A DNA stretch of 26,833 bases. Source: Ophiosphaerella korrae. Taxonomy: Eukaryota > Ascomycota > Dothideomycetes > Pleosporales > Phaeosphaeriaceae. This document shows positions 1-11,099 of the stretch, in pieces. The notes beneath the pieces are model-generated. The model had not been told where the DNA came from and did no database searches. It was given only the letters and a program-made list of their open reading frames with translations. The stretch is taken from the NCBI GenBank assembly GCA_028456385.1, contig JALNQF010000490.1, forward strand, positions 1-26,833, given 5' to 3'. Position 1 is the stretch's first letter; the number at the start of each line of letters is the position of its first letter. Made by a program: the position numbers and the translations under genes.

Positions 1-81
1 TTTTAGCTATTTTATTCGGAGAGTTATTACTAGTTAAAAACTATAACTTTTTTTTAGGCTTTTTTTTCGTGTCACCCCACT
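1..81. other. Unassigned sequence left of truncated copia-0
   Basis: These bases do not match the equivalent part of the other copia copies, while homology to copia-2 (about 17490 onward) begins near 82. The patch around 69-80 (gtgtcacccca) keeps CA and TG dinucleotides, unlike the surrounding RIP-like DNA. It could be the end of another inserted element or a deletion junction. No gene is visible. Confidence 0.4.
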
Positions 82-238
82 GTATAATTTCTTAGATCTT
101 AGTAACTTGTAGAAAGAATACTTTATATAGTATCTTCTAGTTATTTAAGTAACTTAGCGTTTAATTATATAGGTAGACTTTAGATTAAATAACTTTAAGC
201 TAAAGCTCTTATAGTAAATTTACGTTAAGTTATCTAGT
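82..238 (-). pseudogene. Copia-0 fragment: end of integrase region
   Basis: This fragment matches copia-2 at about 17490-17640 on the same strand, and copia-1 at about 3290-3450 in reverse complement. In the uninterrupted copies it encodes the C-terminal part of the copia integrase, where fungal copia proteins have an ELWPEIV-like stretch; copia-1 still reads LLxELxPKIIxAKEYLYN, with x at stop codons. Here it is part of an old minus-strand element split by copia-1, whose 5' LTR starts at 239. The rest of the fragment's gene continues at 13687. The left end at about 82 is a truncation: reverse transcriptase, RNase H and the 3' LTR of copia-0 are not in the window. Confidence 0.75.
234..238. 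repeat. Target-site duplication of copia-1 (left copy)
   Basis: The left copy is ctagt; the right copy, atagt, is at 13687-13691 (4 of 5 match). The empty site is seen in copia-2 near 17630, which reads gttatatagtacg. This supports insertion of copia-1 into copia-0. Confidence 0.7.
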
Positions 239-698
239 TATTAGATAAGTTATATAATTAGGTACGCGATTATATATATAATTACTAAATTACTAACTTT
301 ACTATAGCTAAAAGGATTATAGCCTTAACTTTTATAATTAAGAGAATTAAATAAAGAATTTTATATATAAAGAGATAGACGATGTTAGTAAAACTAATAT
401 AATAAAGGAACTAGTACCTTAATAGAAAAAGTATTAGGGATCTAGCTTACTACTATCTAAAGAGACCTAGCTAAGACTACTATATCGTAGAAATATAGAT
501 AGAGCGTAGGGCTAGAGATAATTAAGATTAATTAACTCTTTACTTACTAAGTTTATACCTAGTACTTTTAAGTTATAAGTAACTAACTAAAAAAAGACTT
601 TTCTAAAAGCTTTTATATCCCTCTCTAATAAAGCCCTTATACTACTATTATAAAAAAGCTTTTTTATTAACTTACTATAACTTCTTTTAAATCTAATA
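239..698 (+). repeat. Copia-1 5' LTR
   Basis: The LTR begins tattagataag (from TGTTAGATAAG) and ends tctaata (from TCTAACA), so the TG...CA ends have mutated to TA...TA. It is 460 bp, shorter than the 3' LTR (491 bp) and the solo LTR (479 bp), mainly through loss near its start of the acgcgatt repeats. The hairpin-forming segment near 600-630 (cttttctaaaagc) is shared with the other copia LTRs. Confidence 0.88.
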
Positions 699-1110
699 AT
701 TAAGAGTCTTACTACCTTAACTAAGTTAAGTAAACTAGCACTTACTTATATTAACTCGAGTATTAACTTAAGTATTAAGCTAAGTATTAAGCTAAGTACT
801 ATAAAGAGTATTAGTAAAAAGTACTAATTTCTTACTTTCTAGTAGCTTTACGCGTATTAGTAAAAAGTACTATTCTTTTACTTTTTAGTAGTACTATAAG
901 TATCTTTAAAAAAGTATAAATCTCTTACCCTCTAGTAGCTCTCTAAAAACTCTTAATTAAGCTAAGTACTATACTTAGCTTTAACTAAAGCGTACTCTAA
1001 AAAGTAAAAATCTTTTACTTTCTTATAACTTAAAGCTAATATAAGATAGCTAGTATAACTTAATATAATCTAACTATAACATTAAAGACGAATATAAATT
1101 ATACTATATA
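699..1110 (+). other. Copia-1 untranslated leader with short repeats
   Basis: This region between the 5' LTR and gag matches the leaders of copia-2 and copia-0. It holds degenerate 12-bp units (taagtatt-type, about 750-800) and two to three imperfect repeats of about 60 bp containing agtaaaaagtact and cttactttctagtag (about 805-960). No reading frame is evident. A primer-binding site should follow 698, but RIP has blurred it and I cannot name the tRNA. Confidence 0.6.
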
Positions 1111-2290
1111 GGTAATTTAACTATACTATAGATACGTAGTATATAATATTTAGGATAAGATTATCCTAGAATTCTCTACCTAGCTAATTTAGAGACTAGA
1201 ACTAATTAGAGCTCTAGTGTTAGCTAACTATACTCTAGTATTAAGTATCGAGACTCTTACGTAGTAGTTTAAACTCTTAGCTACTAGTTATAAGGCTTTT
1301 AAAGAAGACTTTAAATACTATAAAATATTAGCTAAGTAATACTATAGTAACTAATACGAGTATAAAAAGGAGTAGTTAAGTCTCTAGTATATTATAAAAT
1401 TTATCTAATCCTTAGTCTTACTATATCTACTATATATATACTACCTACAAAACTAACCTCTATATTAGTAGCTATTAAACCGAAAGTAAACTATTAGCGT
1501 AGAAAAGCGTATAAAGTAAGAGTATATATATAATAAGTACTTTAAATTACTTAAGCTTATAAGAAGTCTTATAAATTAAGATATATAGATAGCTAATTAT
1601 AACTATACTACTACTAAAGCTAAAATATATTAAGTAGTTAAGTTATTATAAATTAATATAGTTACTTAAGACTTTTTAGTAGTTATTAAATACGTAGTAC
1701 TAATTTAGTCTATAGCCTTTTAAGATAATAGAAGGATTTTACTAAGTATAAACTAGAGAGAGATAATAAAACGCTACAATAAGTATATAATAGTATACTA
1801 TCCCCTAAATATAAAGAGGCGTAAAGCTACTTTTATAGTAGATAATACTTTACTTTATACTACTAGTAGTAATACTACTTAGAGTAAGACTAGAGACGCT
1901 TTTCTTATAGATAGTGCGCTACTTAATAAATAGAGTAGACCTTGTAATTAATATATATATAGTAGTAATACTAACGTTAATTAAATAATAGGTTAAAAAG
2001 CTATAGGTAAACTATACCTAGCTTATAAAAAACTATATAAGATTTGTAATTACTACTATATTAATCCTAATAAAGCCTTAGACTAGTAGTATCTAAGTAA
2101 GACTCTAAAAGAGCTTATTAACTATAAACGTAAGTATAATATAATTTTATAGAGACTACTAAGAAGATAGTTAAAGTATTAGATAAAGCTTTATATAGAA
2201 CTATACTCTAAGTTACTTTAGATTACTAAAATCTATAAAGAGGATTAACTAGAAAGATAGTAAATATTAAGTATTAAAAGTACTTTTATT
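1111..2290 (+). pseudogene. gag: Copia-1 gag (RIP-degraded)
   Basis: Gag is the nucleocapsid-type structural protein of the retrotransposon. Reading TAA/TAG as mutated sense codons, one frame from about 1140 runs well, with stretches such as LELIRALVLANYTLVLSIET and FKLLATSYKAFKEDFKYYK, which resemble the helical Gag of fungal copia elements. Around 2036-2085 the frame reads YKICNYYYINPNKALD, consistent with a Cys/His motif whose Cys and His codons became Tyr. The same gene occurs in copia-2 (about 18800-19850) and copia-0. The start is uncertain because no ATG survives at the expected place. Confidence 0.65.
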
Positions 2291-4645
2291 ACTAAAACTA
2301 TAATAAATACCTATAATATCTACTTTCTCTAGAATTCTTTTATCCTAGACTTTAGTTTAACTTACTATATTATAAATAACCTAACTTGTATATATAAATA
2401 TTATCTACTAAGGCTAAGTAATTATATATAGGTAGGTAAGTTAAAGATATAAGTAAAAGGATATAGATCTCTTACCCTTATACTAAAAAACTAGTTAATA
2501 GAAAGTAAACTAGTTCTATATAACGTAGCTATATACCTAGATATCTTTTATAACTTAGTCTCTTTCTAGCTACTCTAGTAGAGAGGAATATAGTAAAATA
2601 CTTAATCTAAGCTACTAACTCTAAATAAGCCTAATAGATAAATAATTAGAAGCTTTACTAAGATCTATAGTTAATAGGTACTTAAGTATTATTTACTATA
2701 TAATCTAATATACTAAGTAGTACTCTATACCTATAAACTTTAGACTATTAAAGTACTAGTACTACTATAGTATAAGAGACTTAGCTATCTAGGACTAGCT
2801 ATAATTAAATACTTTATCTAGTAAGCTTAAGGAGTACGTATAAAAAGAGTATCTATAGTCTAGTATAATATATATAGTAAAGCTAAGATAAAGTAGAAAA
2901 TTAGCTATATACTAAGAATTAGTTATAAAAAACTAACTAAAAAACTCTCTATTAACTTCTATTTATATAAAGTATAAAGCGTTAGTAAAGAGAAAAGCTA
3001 GATACTTATTACTAATAAGTACTTAAAACTATAATAGGACTTCTACTTTACTAATAACTAATTAGCTAAATTAATTACTAAAGTACTATTAAACTTAATT
3101 CTCTTCTTAAAGAATTAGTATAGTATTTTAGTTAACGTAGTTTAGGCTAATAACAAGATTATAATAGTAAAACTAGAGGTCTAGTACTAGTTAAACTTAT
3201 AAGGTATTACTATTAAACCTTTAGCTCTAGATACTTAAGCCTAGAATAGAGAAGCTAAGCGCACTAAAGGAATTAATAAGGAGAAATTATATACTATATA
3301 ACTTAACGTAAATTTACTATAAGAACTTTAGCCTAAAATTATATAGGCTAAAGAGTACTTATATAATTAAATACTAAGTTACTTAAATAACTAGAAAATA
3401 ATATATAAAGTATTCTTTATAAAAGTTACTAAGAATTAAAGAATTATAATATTAATAAGAAAGCTAAACTTAGCTTACTTAAAAGTATATAGGTATAAAG
3501 CCTTTATAATAAATAATAATATATATTATAGTAAATTAAAGCTATAACGTTTAGATCTAAAAGTATAGATTAGCTACTTTAAAGGATACTAGTTATTAAA
3601 TATCTACTAGATCTAGGTACTATCTATAGCTAAAGTAATAAGTATATAAGATATAATCTTTAATAAGTAAATAATCTTTAATAGTAAAATAGAGGATCTA
3701 ATAGATAATTTTATATATTAAATACTAGAAGAGATTACTACCTATATTAAAATAATTAAGCTCTTAGTACTAGTATATAAGCTAGAAATAGAGTCCTTTT
3801 ATAAAGATAATACTAAGTTAGATATATCTATAAATAATAAAGAAGATCTACTTAGCTACTACTATAGAAGAAAGATTATAGACTACTATCTAACTCTTCT
3901 ACTATTTCTACTTCTAGTAGTACTACTAGCCTATTTAATAACTATAGATTAACTAGAGTTAATAGTATATAATAGATATAGCTTATCTAAAACTATACTA
4001 TAGGTAGTAGCCTTTATAGCTAGTACCTAAGTAGGTAACTTTAGAAAATACTAAGGAGAACTTGTAGATAAAGCTAAGATAAAGAAGATACTTATAAAAA
4101 GACTAAAGTTCTACTATAATTAACTCCTATTACTACTCTTATACTAAATAAACCTAGAAAGCTATCTAATAGGTAAGTTATTTAAAGAAGCTAAGTTATC
4201 TTACTTAACTAGCTATTACTAGATAAAATTATAGACTAAAGTACTAGCTAAACCTATCTAGTATTCTAGCTAGTAGATACTAGACTATATATAAGTATAT
4301 ATAGATATACTTAATAAATATTATTAATTTATTAAATATAAAGCTTAACTTGTTATATAAAGAGACTTCTACTATAATACTAGCTAGCTACTTGTTTTAG
4401 ATACTCTTAGCTATTACTACTAAATATAATCTTAAACTAAAATTCTATAATATAACTAATACTTTTATTTATATAGTAATAGACTAAGATATCTATAGAA
4501 GAATACTAAGAGGATAGTAAAAGAAAGATATAATCTTCTAAGTCTAAAAAGCTCTATATAGTCTCTAGATCTTATTTTTTTTATAGTAGAGAGAGTTTAT
4601 AGCTATACTTAAAGCTATAGGCTTTTAAATAGTACTATATAAACT
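2291..4645 (+). pseudogene. pol: Copia-1 pol, part A: protease, integrase, first half of reverse transcriptase
   Basis: The protease starts near 2340 with FILDFSLTYYIINN (family form FILDSGS-xxHI-N). The integrase follows, with a pre-integrase segment (about 2735-2900), then VxANNK near 3135-3155, where the family has VRADNE: the catalytic Asp reads Asn. Next come LALDTxAxNREAKRT (about 3220-3255; family APDTPAQNGAAERT, which carries the catalytic Glu) and LYTIxLNVNLLxELxPKII. The linker and reverse transcriptase occupy about 3700-4645, including a KAxLVIxRDFYYNTS stretch near 4340 (family KARLVVRGDxQ). The frame continues at 5125, across the solo LTR. Stops are TAA/TAG at Gln and Trp positions. 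Confidence 0.85.
4641..4645. repeat. Target-site duplication of solo LTR (left copy)
   Basis: The left copy is aaact and the right copy, at 5125-5129, is identical. Copia-2 has the empty site in reverse complement (tagtatagtttatatagtac, about 16250-16264), containing a single copy. Confidence 0.92.
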
Positions 4646-5124
4646 TATTAGATAAGTTATATAATTAGATACTTAATACGCGATTAGATGCGCGATTATA
4701 TACGCGATCGCTAAGCTACTAACCTTACTATAGCTAAAAGGATTATAGCTTTAACCTTTATAAATAAAGGAATTAAATAAAGAATCTTATATATAAGGAG
4801 ATAGACTATATTAGTACGACTAATATAATAAAGAAACTAGTACTTTAATAGAAGAGGTATTAAGGATCTAGCTTACTACTATCTTAAGAGACCTAGCTAA
4901 AACTACTACATTGTAGATATATAGATAGAGCGTAGGGCTAGAGTTTAAAAAAAAAAAAAAATCAATCTACTTAGTTTATACCTAGTACTATTAAGTTATA
5001 GGTAATTAATCTAAAAAAAGGGCTTTTCTAAAAGCCTTAGTATCCCTCTCTAACAAGGCCCTTATATAGCTATTATAAAAAAGCCTTTTTATTAAACTAC
5101 TATAACTTTCTTTAAAATCTAACA
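4646..5124 (+). repeat. Solo LTR of the copia-1 family inside reverse transcriptase
   Basis: This 479-bp LTR begins tattagataag and ends tctaaca, keeping the original CA end. It is flanked by a perfect 5-bp duplication (aaact) and has no internal domain on either side, so it is a solo LTR left by recombination between the LTRs of a once-complete element. It interrupts the reverse transcriptase about 12 codons before the YVDD motif. It contains a run of 15 A at 4947-4961 in place of the mixed sequence found there in other copies. It keeps a few CA and TG dinucleotides, which suggests a younger insertion. Confidence 0.92.
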
Positions 5125-5877
5125 AAACTATACTATATAGTTAAAGATAGAATTATTATTTTCTTTTACGTAGATAATATTATTGTTGTATATAATAAGT
5201 AGAAGACTAAGAAAGTATAGAAAGTAACTAATCTTCTAAAAGAAAAGTATACTATTACTAGAAGAATAGATCTCTAATAGTTTCTAAGTATTAAAGTAAT
5301 TTAAGATAAAGAGTAATATATAATTTAACTACAATAAGTAGTATATATTAATAAGATAAGTTAACTTATAGATAAACTATACGTCTATTATAATATACTT
5401 ATAGCTACTACTAAACTTAAAGCTTATACTAGCTATATAATACTATCTAAGATTAATAAATATTAACGTAAAATTAGCTTACTTCTATTTAATACTATAA
5501 CTACTTAGTTAGATATAGCTTTTAAAATATTATAACTAGCTTAATTTCTTATAAACCTAAGCACTACTTACTATAAGGCTATTAATTAAGCACTTATATA
5601 CTTCTCTTATACAAGATTAAAGGTACTCTAGCTAAGTAGTAGTAACTTATTACAAGTTACTAGTAATACTTCTTTTACTAATAATACTATAGATTAAAAA
5701 AGCTCTTAAAGCTATATAATTAAACTCTTTAATAAGCTTATTATATAGAAAGTAAATAAGTAAGGTATAGTTACTACTTTTATAACTAAAGCTAAATTAC
5801 TAGCTTTATTATAAGTAGCTAAAGAAGCTATATTTATATTAAAACTACTTAATAAACTATACGTTAAACTCTCTATA
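5125..5877 (+). pseudogene. pol: Copia-1 pol, part B: reverse transcriptase catalytic site and RNase H
   Basis: After the solo LTR, the frame reads IIIFFYVDNIIVVYNK (about 5152-5199). The catalytic motif FYVDN stands for family YVDD: the second Asp codon is mutated to AAT. The thumb and connection follow. RNase H lies at about 5640-5877, with a KSSxSYIIKLF stretch (family RKSTSGY) and TKAKLLALLxVAKEA (family TEAEYLAL, where the Glu codons have become Lys). The reading is interrupted at 5877 by the gypsy element and continues at 12885. Copia-2 carries the same stretch without this interruption. Confidence 0.87.
5873..5877. repeat. Target-site duplication of the gypsy element (left copy)
   Basis: The left copy is ctata and the right copy, at 12885-12889, is identical. 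The empty site in copia-2 (about 14950-14975, reverse complement) reads aaactccctacaaactatatt, so the original target was probably ctaca, mutated in both copies. Confidence 0.9.
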
Positions 5878-6306
5878 TACAATAGGGTTACCTATTATTA
5901 ACTATAAGTAACTACTAGAGGTTATTAGTAGATTAAGAAGTAATAAAAAAAGCTTATATTATAATTAGTAATAACTATAAATAATAGTTAATTTATATAT
6001 ATAATGTTAAGTATTAGCGTTCTAGGTAAGAGATTAGATTACTAATACTATCCTAATAATACGTTTCTTATTAACTATATACTTATACTAATCTATTTGT
6101 ACAATGTTATAGATTACTACTAATCTATTTATATATAACTATAGATTACTTTAATCTATTTATACGTAATTATAGATTACTACTATATATCCTAGTTATA
6201 AGTAGTTTCCTAATTAAGACTATTACCCTACTTATCTTATACTTTGTTAGCATCTAAGTTAGGATTTATTAGCTCTATCTTTATTTCTCTTATTACGCCT
6301 ATAATA
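5878..6306 (-). repeat. Gypsy 3' LTR
   Basis: The plus-strand reading starts tacaataggg and ends cctataata. It is about 429 bp and aligns along its full length to 12457-12884. It contains three units of about 30 bp (6090-6184), each with an aatctat...atagatt dyad. The polypurine tract lies just to the right, which makes this the 3' LTR of a minus-strand element. Confidence 0.92.
6090..6184 (-). repeat. Three tandem ~30-bp dyad units in gypsy LTR
   Basis: Each unit begins aatctattt and ends atagattact, so every unit is an imperfect inverted repeat as well as part of a tandem array. The matching array in the other LTR is at about 12669-12761. Position within the LTR would suit a promoter, enhancer or RNA structure; the role is unknown. 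Confidence 0.8.
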
Positions 6307-6310
6307 CTAT

Positions 6311-6320
6311 CTCCCCTTCT
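6311..6320 (-). promoter_or_regulatory. Gypsy polypurine tract
   Basis: The minus-strand sequence agaaggggag lies 4 bp from the inner end of the 3' LTR. This is the expected position and composition of the primer for plus-strand DNA synthesis. Confidence 0.8.
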
Positions 6321-6850
6321 AGGTAGGCTCTAGTTTATCTACTCTAGGGCTAAAGTTATTAACCTAGTTTCTTTATTAATATTAAGCTCCTTATCTTTCT
6401 ATATACTTACTAAATCTACTCTTTATTATCTTTAATTAGTAGATTACGTATTACGTTATAGTATTACTATATTTCTTTATTCTTGTTATAAATCTTTAAA
6501 TCTACTTATAGATTATATTTCTTTAAAATATAGTAAAGCTTATAAGGTATATATCTATATTAATACTTATACGTCTAATAATCTTTCTAGTATATCTCTT
6601 ATAAAATATAAGTTAATAATACTTATTCTTACGTCTATACTTATTTATAATAGAGAGAGCTATTAACTATACTTAAGATAAACTATCTAAATAGATTACT
6701 AAGGCTAAAAAAGAATATAATTAGATTCTAAGTATATAAGTAAAAAATTACACTTGTCTAATTTGATTTTATAAGATAAAAGCCTTAAATAATAAGAAGT
6801 TTATTATATAGGCTACTTTTATAGAGTCTAAGCTTAATTTTAAGGCTATA
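6321..6850 (-). other. Gypsy 3' region between pol and 3' LTR
   Basis: This is internal gypsy sequence downstream of the integrase. I see no conserved domain. It may hold the tail of pol and a 3' untranslated region. It is dense in TA and poor in CA and TG like the rest. Confidence 0.5.
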
Positions 6851-8450
6851 GTAGAGGCTACTCTTACTCCTATTATATTAGGCGTTTTTATTACCTCTCT
6901 ATCTAGTAGTAGTAGTATTAATTTTCTTAGTTCGCTATAAAGTACTCTAGAGAGTTTTAACTTTAGAACTCTTCTAGTTTCTTAGAGTAATTAAGGTTAT
7001 CTTCTAGTTCCTATATATCTTCCTATTATTACCCTTTCTTGTCTATACTTATCTATTTTACTAAGTAGTAGTTTCTACTATTATAGAACTAGTATACTAG
7101 GATTTTTTTAACTTCTTATTCTTCTTATTCTCTATATATATCTACTTTATACACTAGTAGTTCTACGTTTTATAGTACTATCTCTAGTAATACTATATAG
7201 AAGGTTAAGTATATCCTTATTTTACTTAGTAGTTTTAGTTTAAATATAACTAGTATAACTTTCTTTTTAACTTTATATAGTTTAATATTTACGTAGTTAA
7301 GTTTTAAGCTTAATTATTTACTCTTAATATTTTTTTATACTAACTATACTTTTTCTCCCTCTCTAAATTAAGGTCTCTTCTTATTCTTTTTATTATAGTA
7401 TTTTACTATTTAATTATAAAGGAATTCTATATCCTATCTTAGTTAATTATATATATCTTTAAGTCTATTAGTAAGGTTTTTTCCTCTTAAAGACTAAGAT
7501 ACTTCTTATCTTAGTATTTAATATATATTAGGGTTAAACCTATAGTTTATAAAGAAAGGTAATACTCTTATTACTATATTCTTTACGCTATTATATACTA
7601 ACTATACTATAGGTAGTAACTATACCTAATTGTTTTAGTTGTAGTTAAGGTAGTATCTTAAGTACTATTCTACTATTTAGTTTATTTATTCTAATTGTCT
7701 ATCTATTTATAGATAATATACTATTAATAATACGTGTTATATTCTTAATTATACTATTATTGTTCTCTATTATTTTAATATAAATCTTATATCTCTATCT
7801 ATAATAATCTTGTCTAGACGTCTATATTAGCTAATTATAGTTCCTAGAACCTAATATATAGTAACCTCTATTCTACTTTTTTCTTTATATAGTCTAAAGT
7901 ATAAGTATTTTATAAGCTTATCTACTATTATTAAGATTTTATTATATTTAACTCCTAATATTAGGTCTTTTAACTTAGGTAGTTTTGTAATAAAATCTAT
8001 TATTATTACTCTCTATAGTTATTCTAGTATTTTAACTAGTTATAATATTCTATATAGTGCGTATCTATTATATTTATTTCTATAGTATTCTATATAGTCT
8101 TGTAGTACTTTTTCTACTAGTTATCTTACTTTTAAGATATAGTAGTCTTATAGTAGTCTATCTAGGGTTTTATTAATTCCTTAGTATCTATATACTAGTA
8201 GTTAATAGAATTATTATATAAATTCTTTTTAGATCTTCTTTAGAATATATATCTTTCTATAGGCCTATATAAATCCTTCTTAGATTTCTAGTTTCTTTAT
8301 TTCTTTAGATACTTCTTGCGTTATTTTCTAAATCTATTTGTCTAGTTCGCTATTTATTCTTTTAAGTGTAGTAGCTATTTTAAGTATATTTAAGACTAGG
8401 TATCTTTTCTTGTTTTTTATTAGAACTATACTAGTAGCATTTATTTCTTC
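6850..8450 (-). pseudogene. pol: Gypsy pol, integrase with chromodomain-like C terminus
   Basis: Read on the minus strand, the zinc-binding segment lies at about 8050-8260, including YxGINKTLDRLLxDYY (family HxGxxKTLxRIxxxYYFP) and YIEYYRNKY, where the CxxC codons became Tyr. The core has IDFITKLPK (about 7972-8002), IIIDRDIRFI (about 7779-7812) and LExINxIVExYLRYYLNY (about 7650-7700), matching the DD35E triad; both Asp and the Glu survive. A GPY/F-like region (REGEKV near 7350) follows, then VKKILVYxFYNSRNYYLVK (about 7057-7111), close to the chromodomain pattern VEKILDxRxxxxxxxYLVKW. Chromodomains of chromoviruses direct integration to modified histones. Confidence 0.9.
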
Positions 8451-10250
8451 TTATAAGTCTAGTCTTTTACTAAAGGCGTCTATAAATTAGTTATCTTTCT
8501 CTTTTATATATATAATTTCTAAGTTAAATATTAATAGGAATTCCTACTATCTTATATAGTATTATAATAGATCCTTGTTTATTATAAATCTTATAAGGTT
8601 CTTATAGTCTATATAGACCTTTACTTAGTACTTTACTCTTTATAGGTATATTCTCTATTATTTAAATACTTTATAGATTACTAGTATTTCTTTGTTATAC
8701 ATTAGGTAGTTAAGCTCTACTAGTTTTATTTTCTTAGAGAAGTATTTAACTAAGTATTCTTATTTAGTCCTTAGATCTTCTTGTATTAGTGCTATTCTAT
8801 AAACTAAATTAGATAGGTCTGTCTTTACTATTACTAGTAGGTCTAGGTTATATATTTTAATAACTAGATTTTCTATAAACTTTCTCTTAATTTAGTTAAA
8901 TACTTTATTGTATTTTTTTATCTACTTAAGTAGCGTATCCTTCTTTATAAGTTTAGTTATAGGTTTTATATCTTTAAACTATCTTACTATTAACTTTCTA
9001 TAAAAGTTTACTAACCTATAAAATTACTATACCTCTTTTAGGTTCTTAGGTATTAGCTATTTGTTAATTAATCTAATCTTTTCTAGATTAATTTTAATTT
9101 TTCCTAGTTTAAAAATAAATCTAAGGAAATCTATTTCTTTTATATAGAACTCGTATTTTCTTATTTTAAGAAATAATTTACTTTCTACTAACTTTTCTAG
9201 TACTTTGTATACGTGTTATATATATTCTTCTTCTATTTCTAAAAATATAAGGATGTTATCTAAGTATATAAACGTAAATACGTCTAAGTACTTTCTTAGT
9301 ACTATATTAATTTCTTCTTAGAATACTACTAGTGCGTTTAATAATCTAAAAGGTATAACTAGGTATTTATATAGTTTATATTACGTTCTAAATACTATTT
9401 TCTATTTATTACCTTCTTTAATTCTAATTTAGTAGTAGGCGTTTTAGATATCTAGTTTTATAAAGATCTTTACTTTTTATAGCCTATTTTATATTTTATC
9501 TATTAATAGTAAGGAGTATTAGTTCTTGTTTATAATTGTGTTAGTTTTTCTAAAGTCTACGTAAAGTCTTTTATTATTTATTCTCTTTTTATCTATAAAT
9601 TTAATTCTATATACTACTAAGGATTTAGATTCTTATATCTATCCTTTCTTTATCGTATTTTTAATAAATACTTATTAAATTTTAGATTCTTCTTTAGTCT
9701 TCCTATAGACTAGGCTCTAACCTATATCTTTTCCTTTTTCTAGGTCTATCGCTAGATCCTATAGTTAGTGTTCTAGAAAATAATCTTTAGGTTCTATTAG
9801 TTATTTCTCCTATTTCTTATATTCTTCTAGGAATTCTCCTTTGTAGGTGCTTATATTAGCTTTTAATATATCTATTTTATAGTAATTAATTTTTCTTATT
9901 ATCTAATAAATATATAGATTAGTTATTTATAACTATAGTATACCTAGTATTATATCTTGTTTATTATTTATTGTTGTTATATCTATAACTATATTTTTAA
10001 TTGTTATTCCTTCTAGTTCTAGTATAGAGAGAACTGTCTTGAACCTAATAGGTTATTAGAATAGCTTTCCTTTAATTATACTTAGTTATTAGGAGTACTT
10101 CTTTATTATATAACGTATTACTTGTATTTCTATAAACTTCTTTAATATAAATTTACTTATAGCTCTACTATTAATTATTAATTATACTTTCTTTCTTTAG
10201 TATATACTTATTTTTATAATATATAGGCCTCTTATACTTTCTAGCTATTT
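8450..10250 (-). pseudogene. pol: Gypsy pol, protease, reverse transcriptase and RNase H
   Basis: On the minus strand the protease active site is INSRA (10161-10175), where the family has IDSGA. Reverse transcriptase shows LYVDFRKTNT (about 9538-9567; family LCVDYRxLN), IFIKLDIxNAYYxIRIKEG (about 9415-9475; family FTKLDLRNAYxxIRI), YLVIPFRLLNAL (about 9335-9370; family YLVMPFGLTNAP) and FTFIYLDNILIF (9247-9282; family YLDDILI), with the second catalytic Asp mutated to Asn. RNase H shows VYIDYKNLIRF (about 8588-8622; family TDHKNL) and FIDAFSKR (about 8460-8490; family ADALSRR). Stops are almost all TAG/TAA at Gln or Trp positions. Confidence 0.93.
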
Positions 10251-11099
10251 TTACTTAGGTAGTTTTATAAATTGTCTATCCTTTTAAAGCTATAGCTTTA
10301 TTCTAAGTTTATATTCTTTATATTTTAGATATTTATTATAAGTATATTTATACTATAGTCTTCCTAAGACGTATTTTTTAGATAGTTTAGGTTTTAGCCT
10401 CGCTACTATATATTCTTCTTCTAGTATTATTTCCTATCCTAGGATATCTTTTACTAGAATACCTTCTATATAATTATAACTTTTTCTTCTTACTAGCTAT
10501 ATATAGTTATTTACCTTAGAGTTCTTATATATAATATAATTCTTATCTAGGTATAATAACTATAATACTTTAAAGTATACTAGGTATTTTAGGTTTATTA
10601 TTACGTTATCCCCTTCCTAGTATTTATCTTTTCTAGGTATTTCTTTTATTAGGATATAGTATACTACTAGTACTCTTAGTATATAGGCTTTGTTAATCTA
10701 TTGCGTTTTTTGTACTAGGTATTACTACTCTCTTCTAGTAAGTATTCTTCTTACTATAACTATCTATTATTATATCTATTATTAGAATACTATAAATTTT
10801 ATATTCCTAGGGTTGCGTATTTTCTAGTCTTTATATACTTCTTCTATACTTATAACTAGTAAGTATTTTTAAATAAATTTCTATTCTTTATTTTATTCTC
10901 TTATATCTATTATTATATAGTTATTATAGTTATATATATCTAGCTAGGTCTACTTTATACCTCTTATATTAACTTTTTCTTTATTACTTTATAGTTCTTT
11001 AGAAGTAACTATAGTAGTCTTCTTATCCTCTACTAGTCTTTTAGTAAGGATTAATAGATTCTAGGGTTCTTCCCTTTTTAAGTCTTCTATTAGTAGGTC

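Noticed and set aside
699..740. Primer-binding site of copia-1 matching a specific tRNA
   Set aside because: The sequence after the LTR is too altered by C-to-T and G-to-A changes to match a named tRNA with confidence.
6090..6184. CRISPR-like array from regular ~30-bp repeats
   Set aside because: The units are contiguous with no unique spacers, lie in both LTRs of a eukaryotic retrotransposon, and there are no cas genes.
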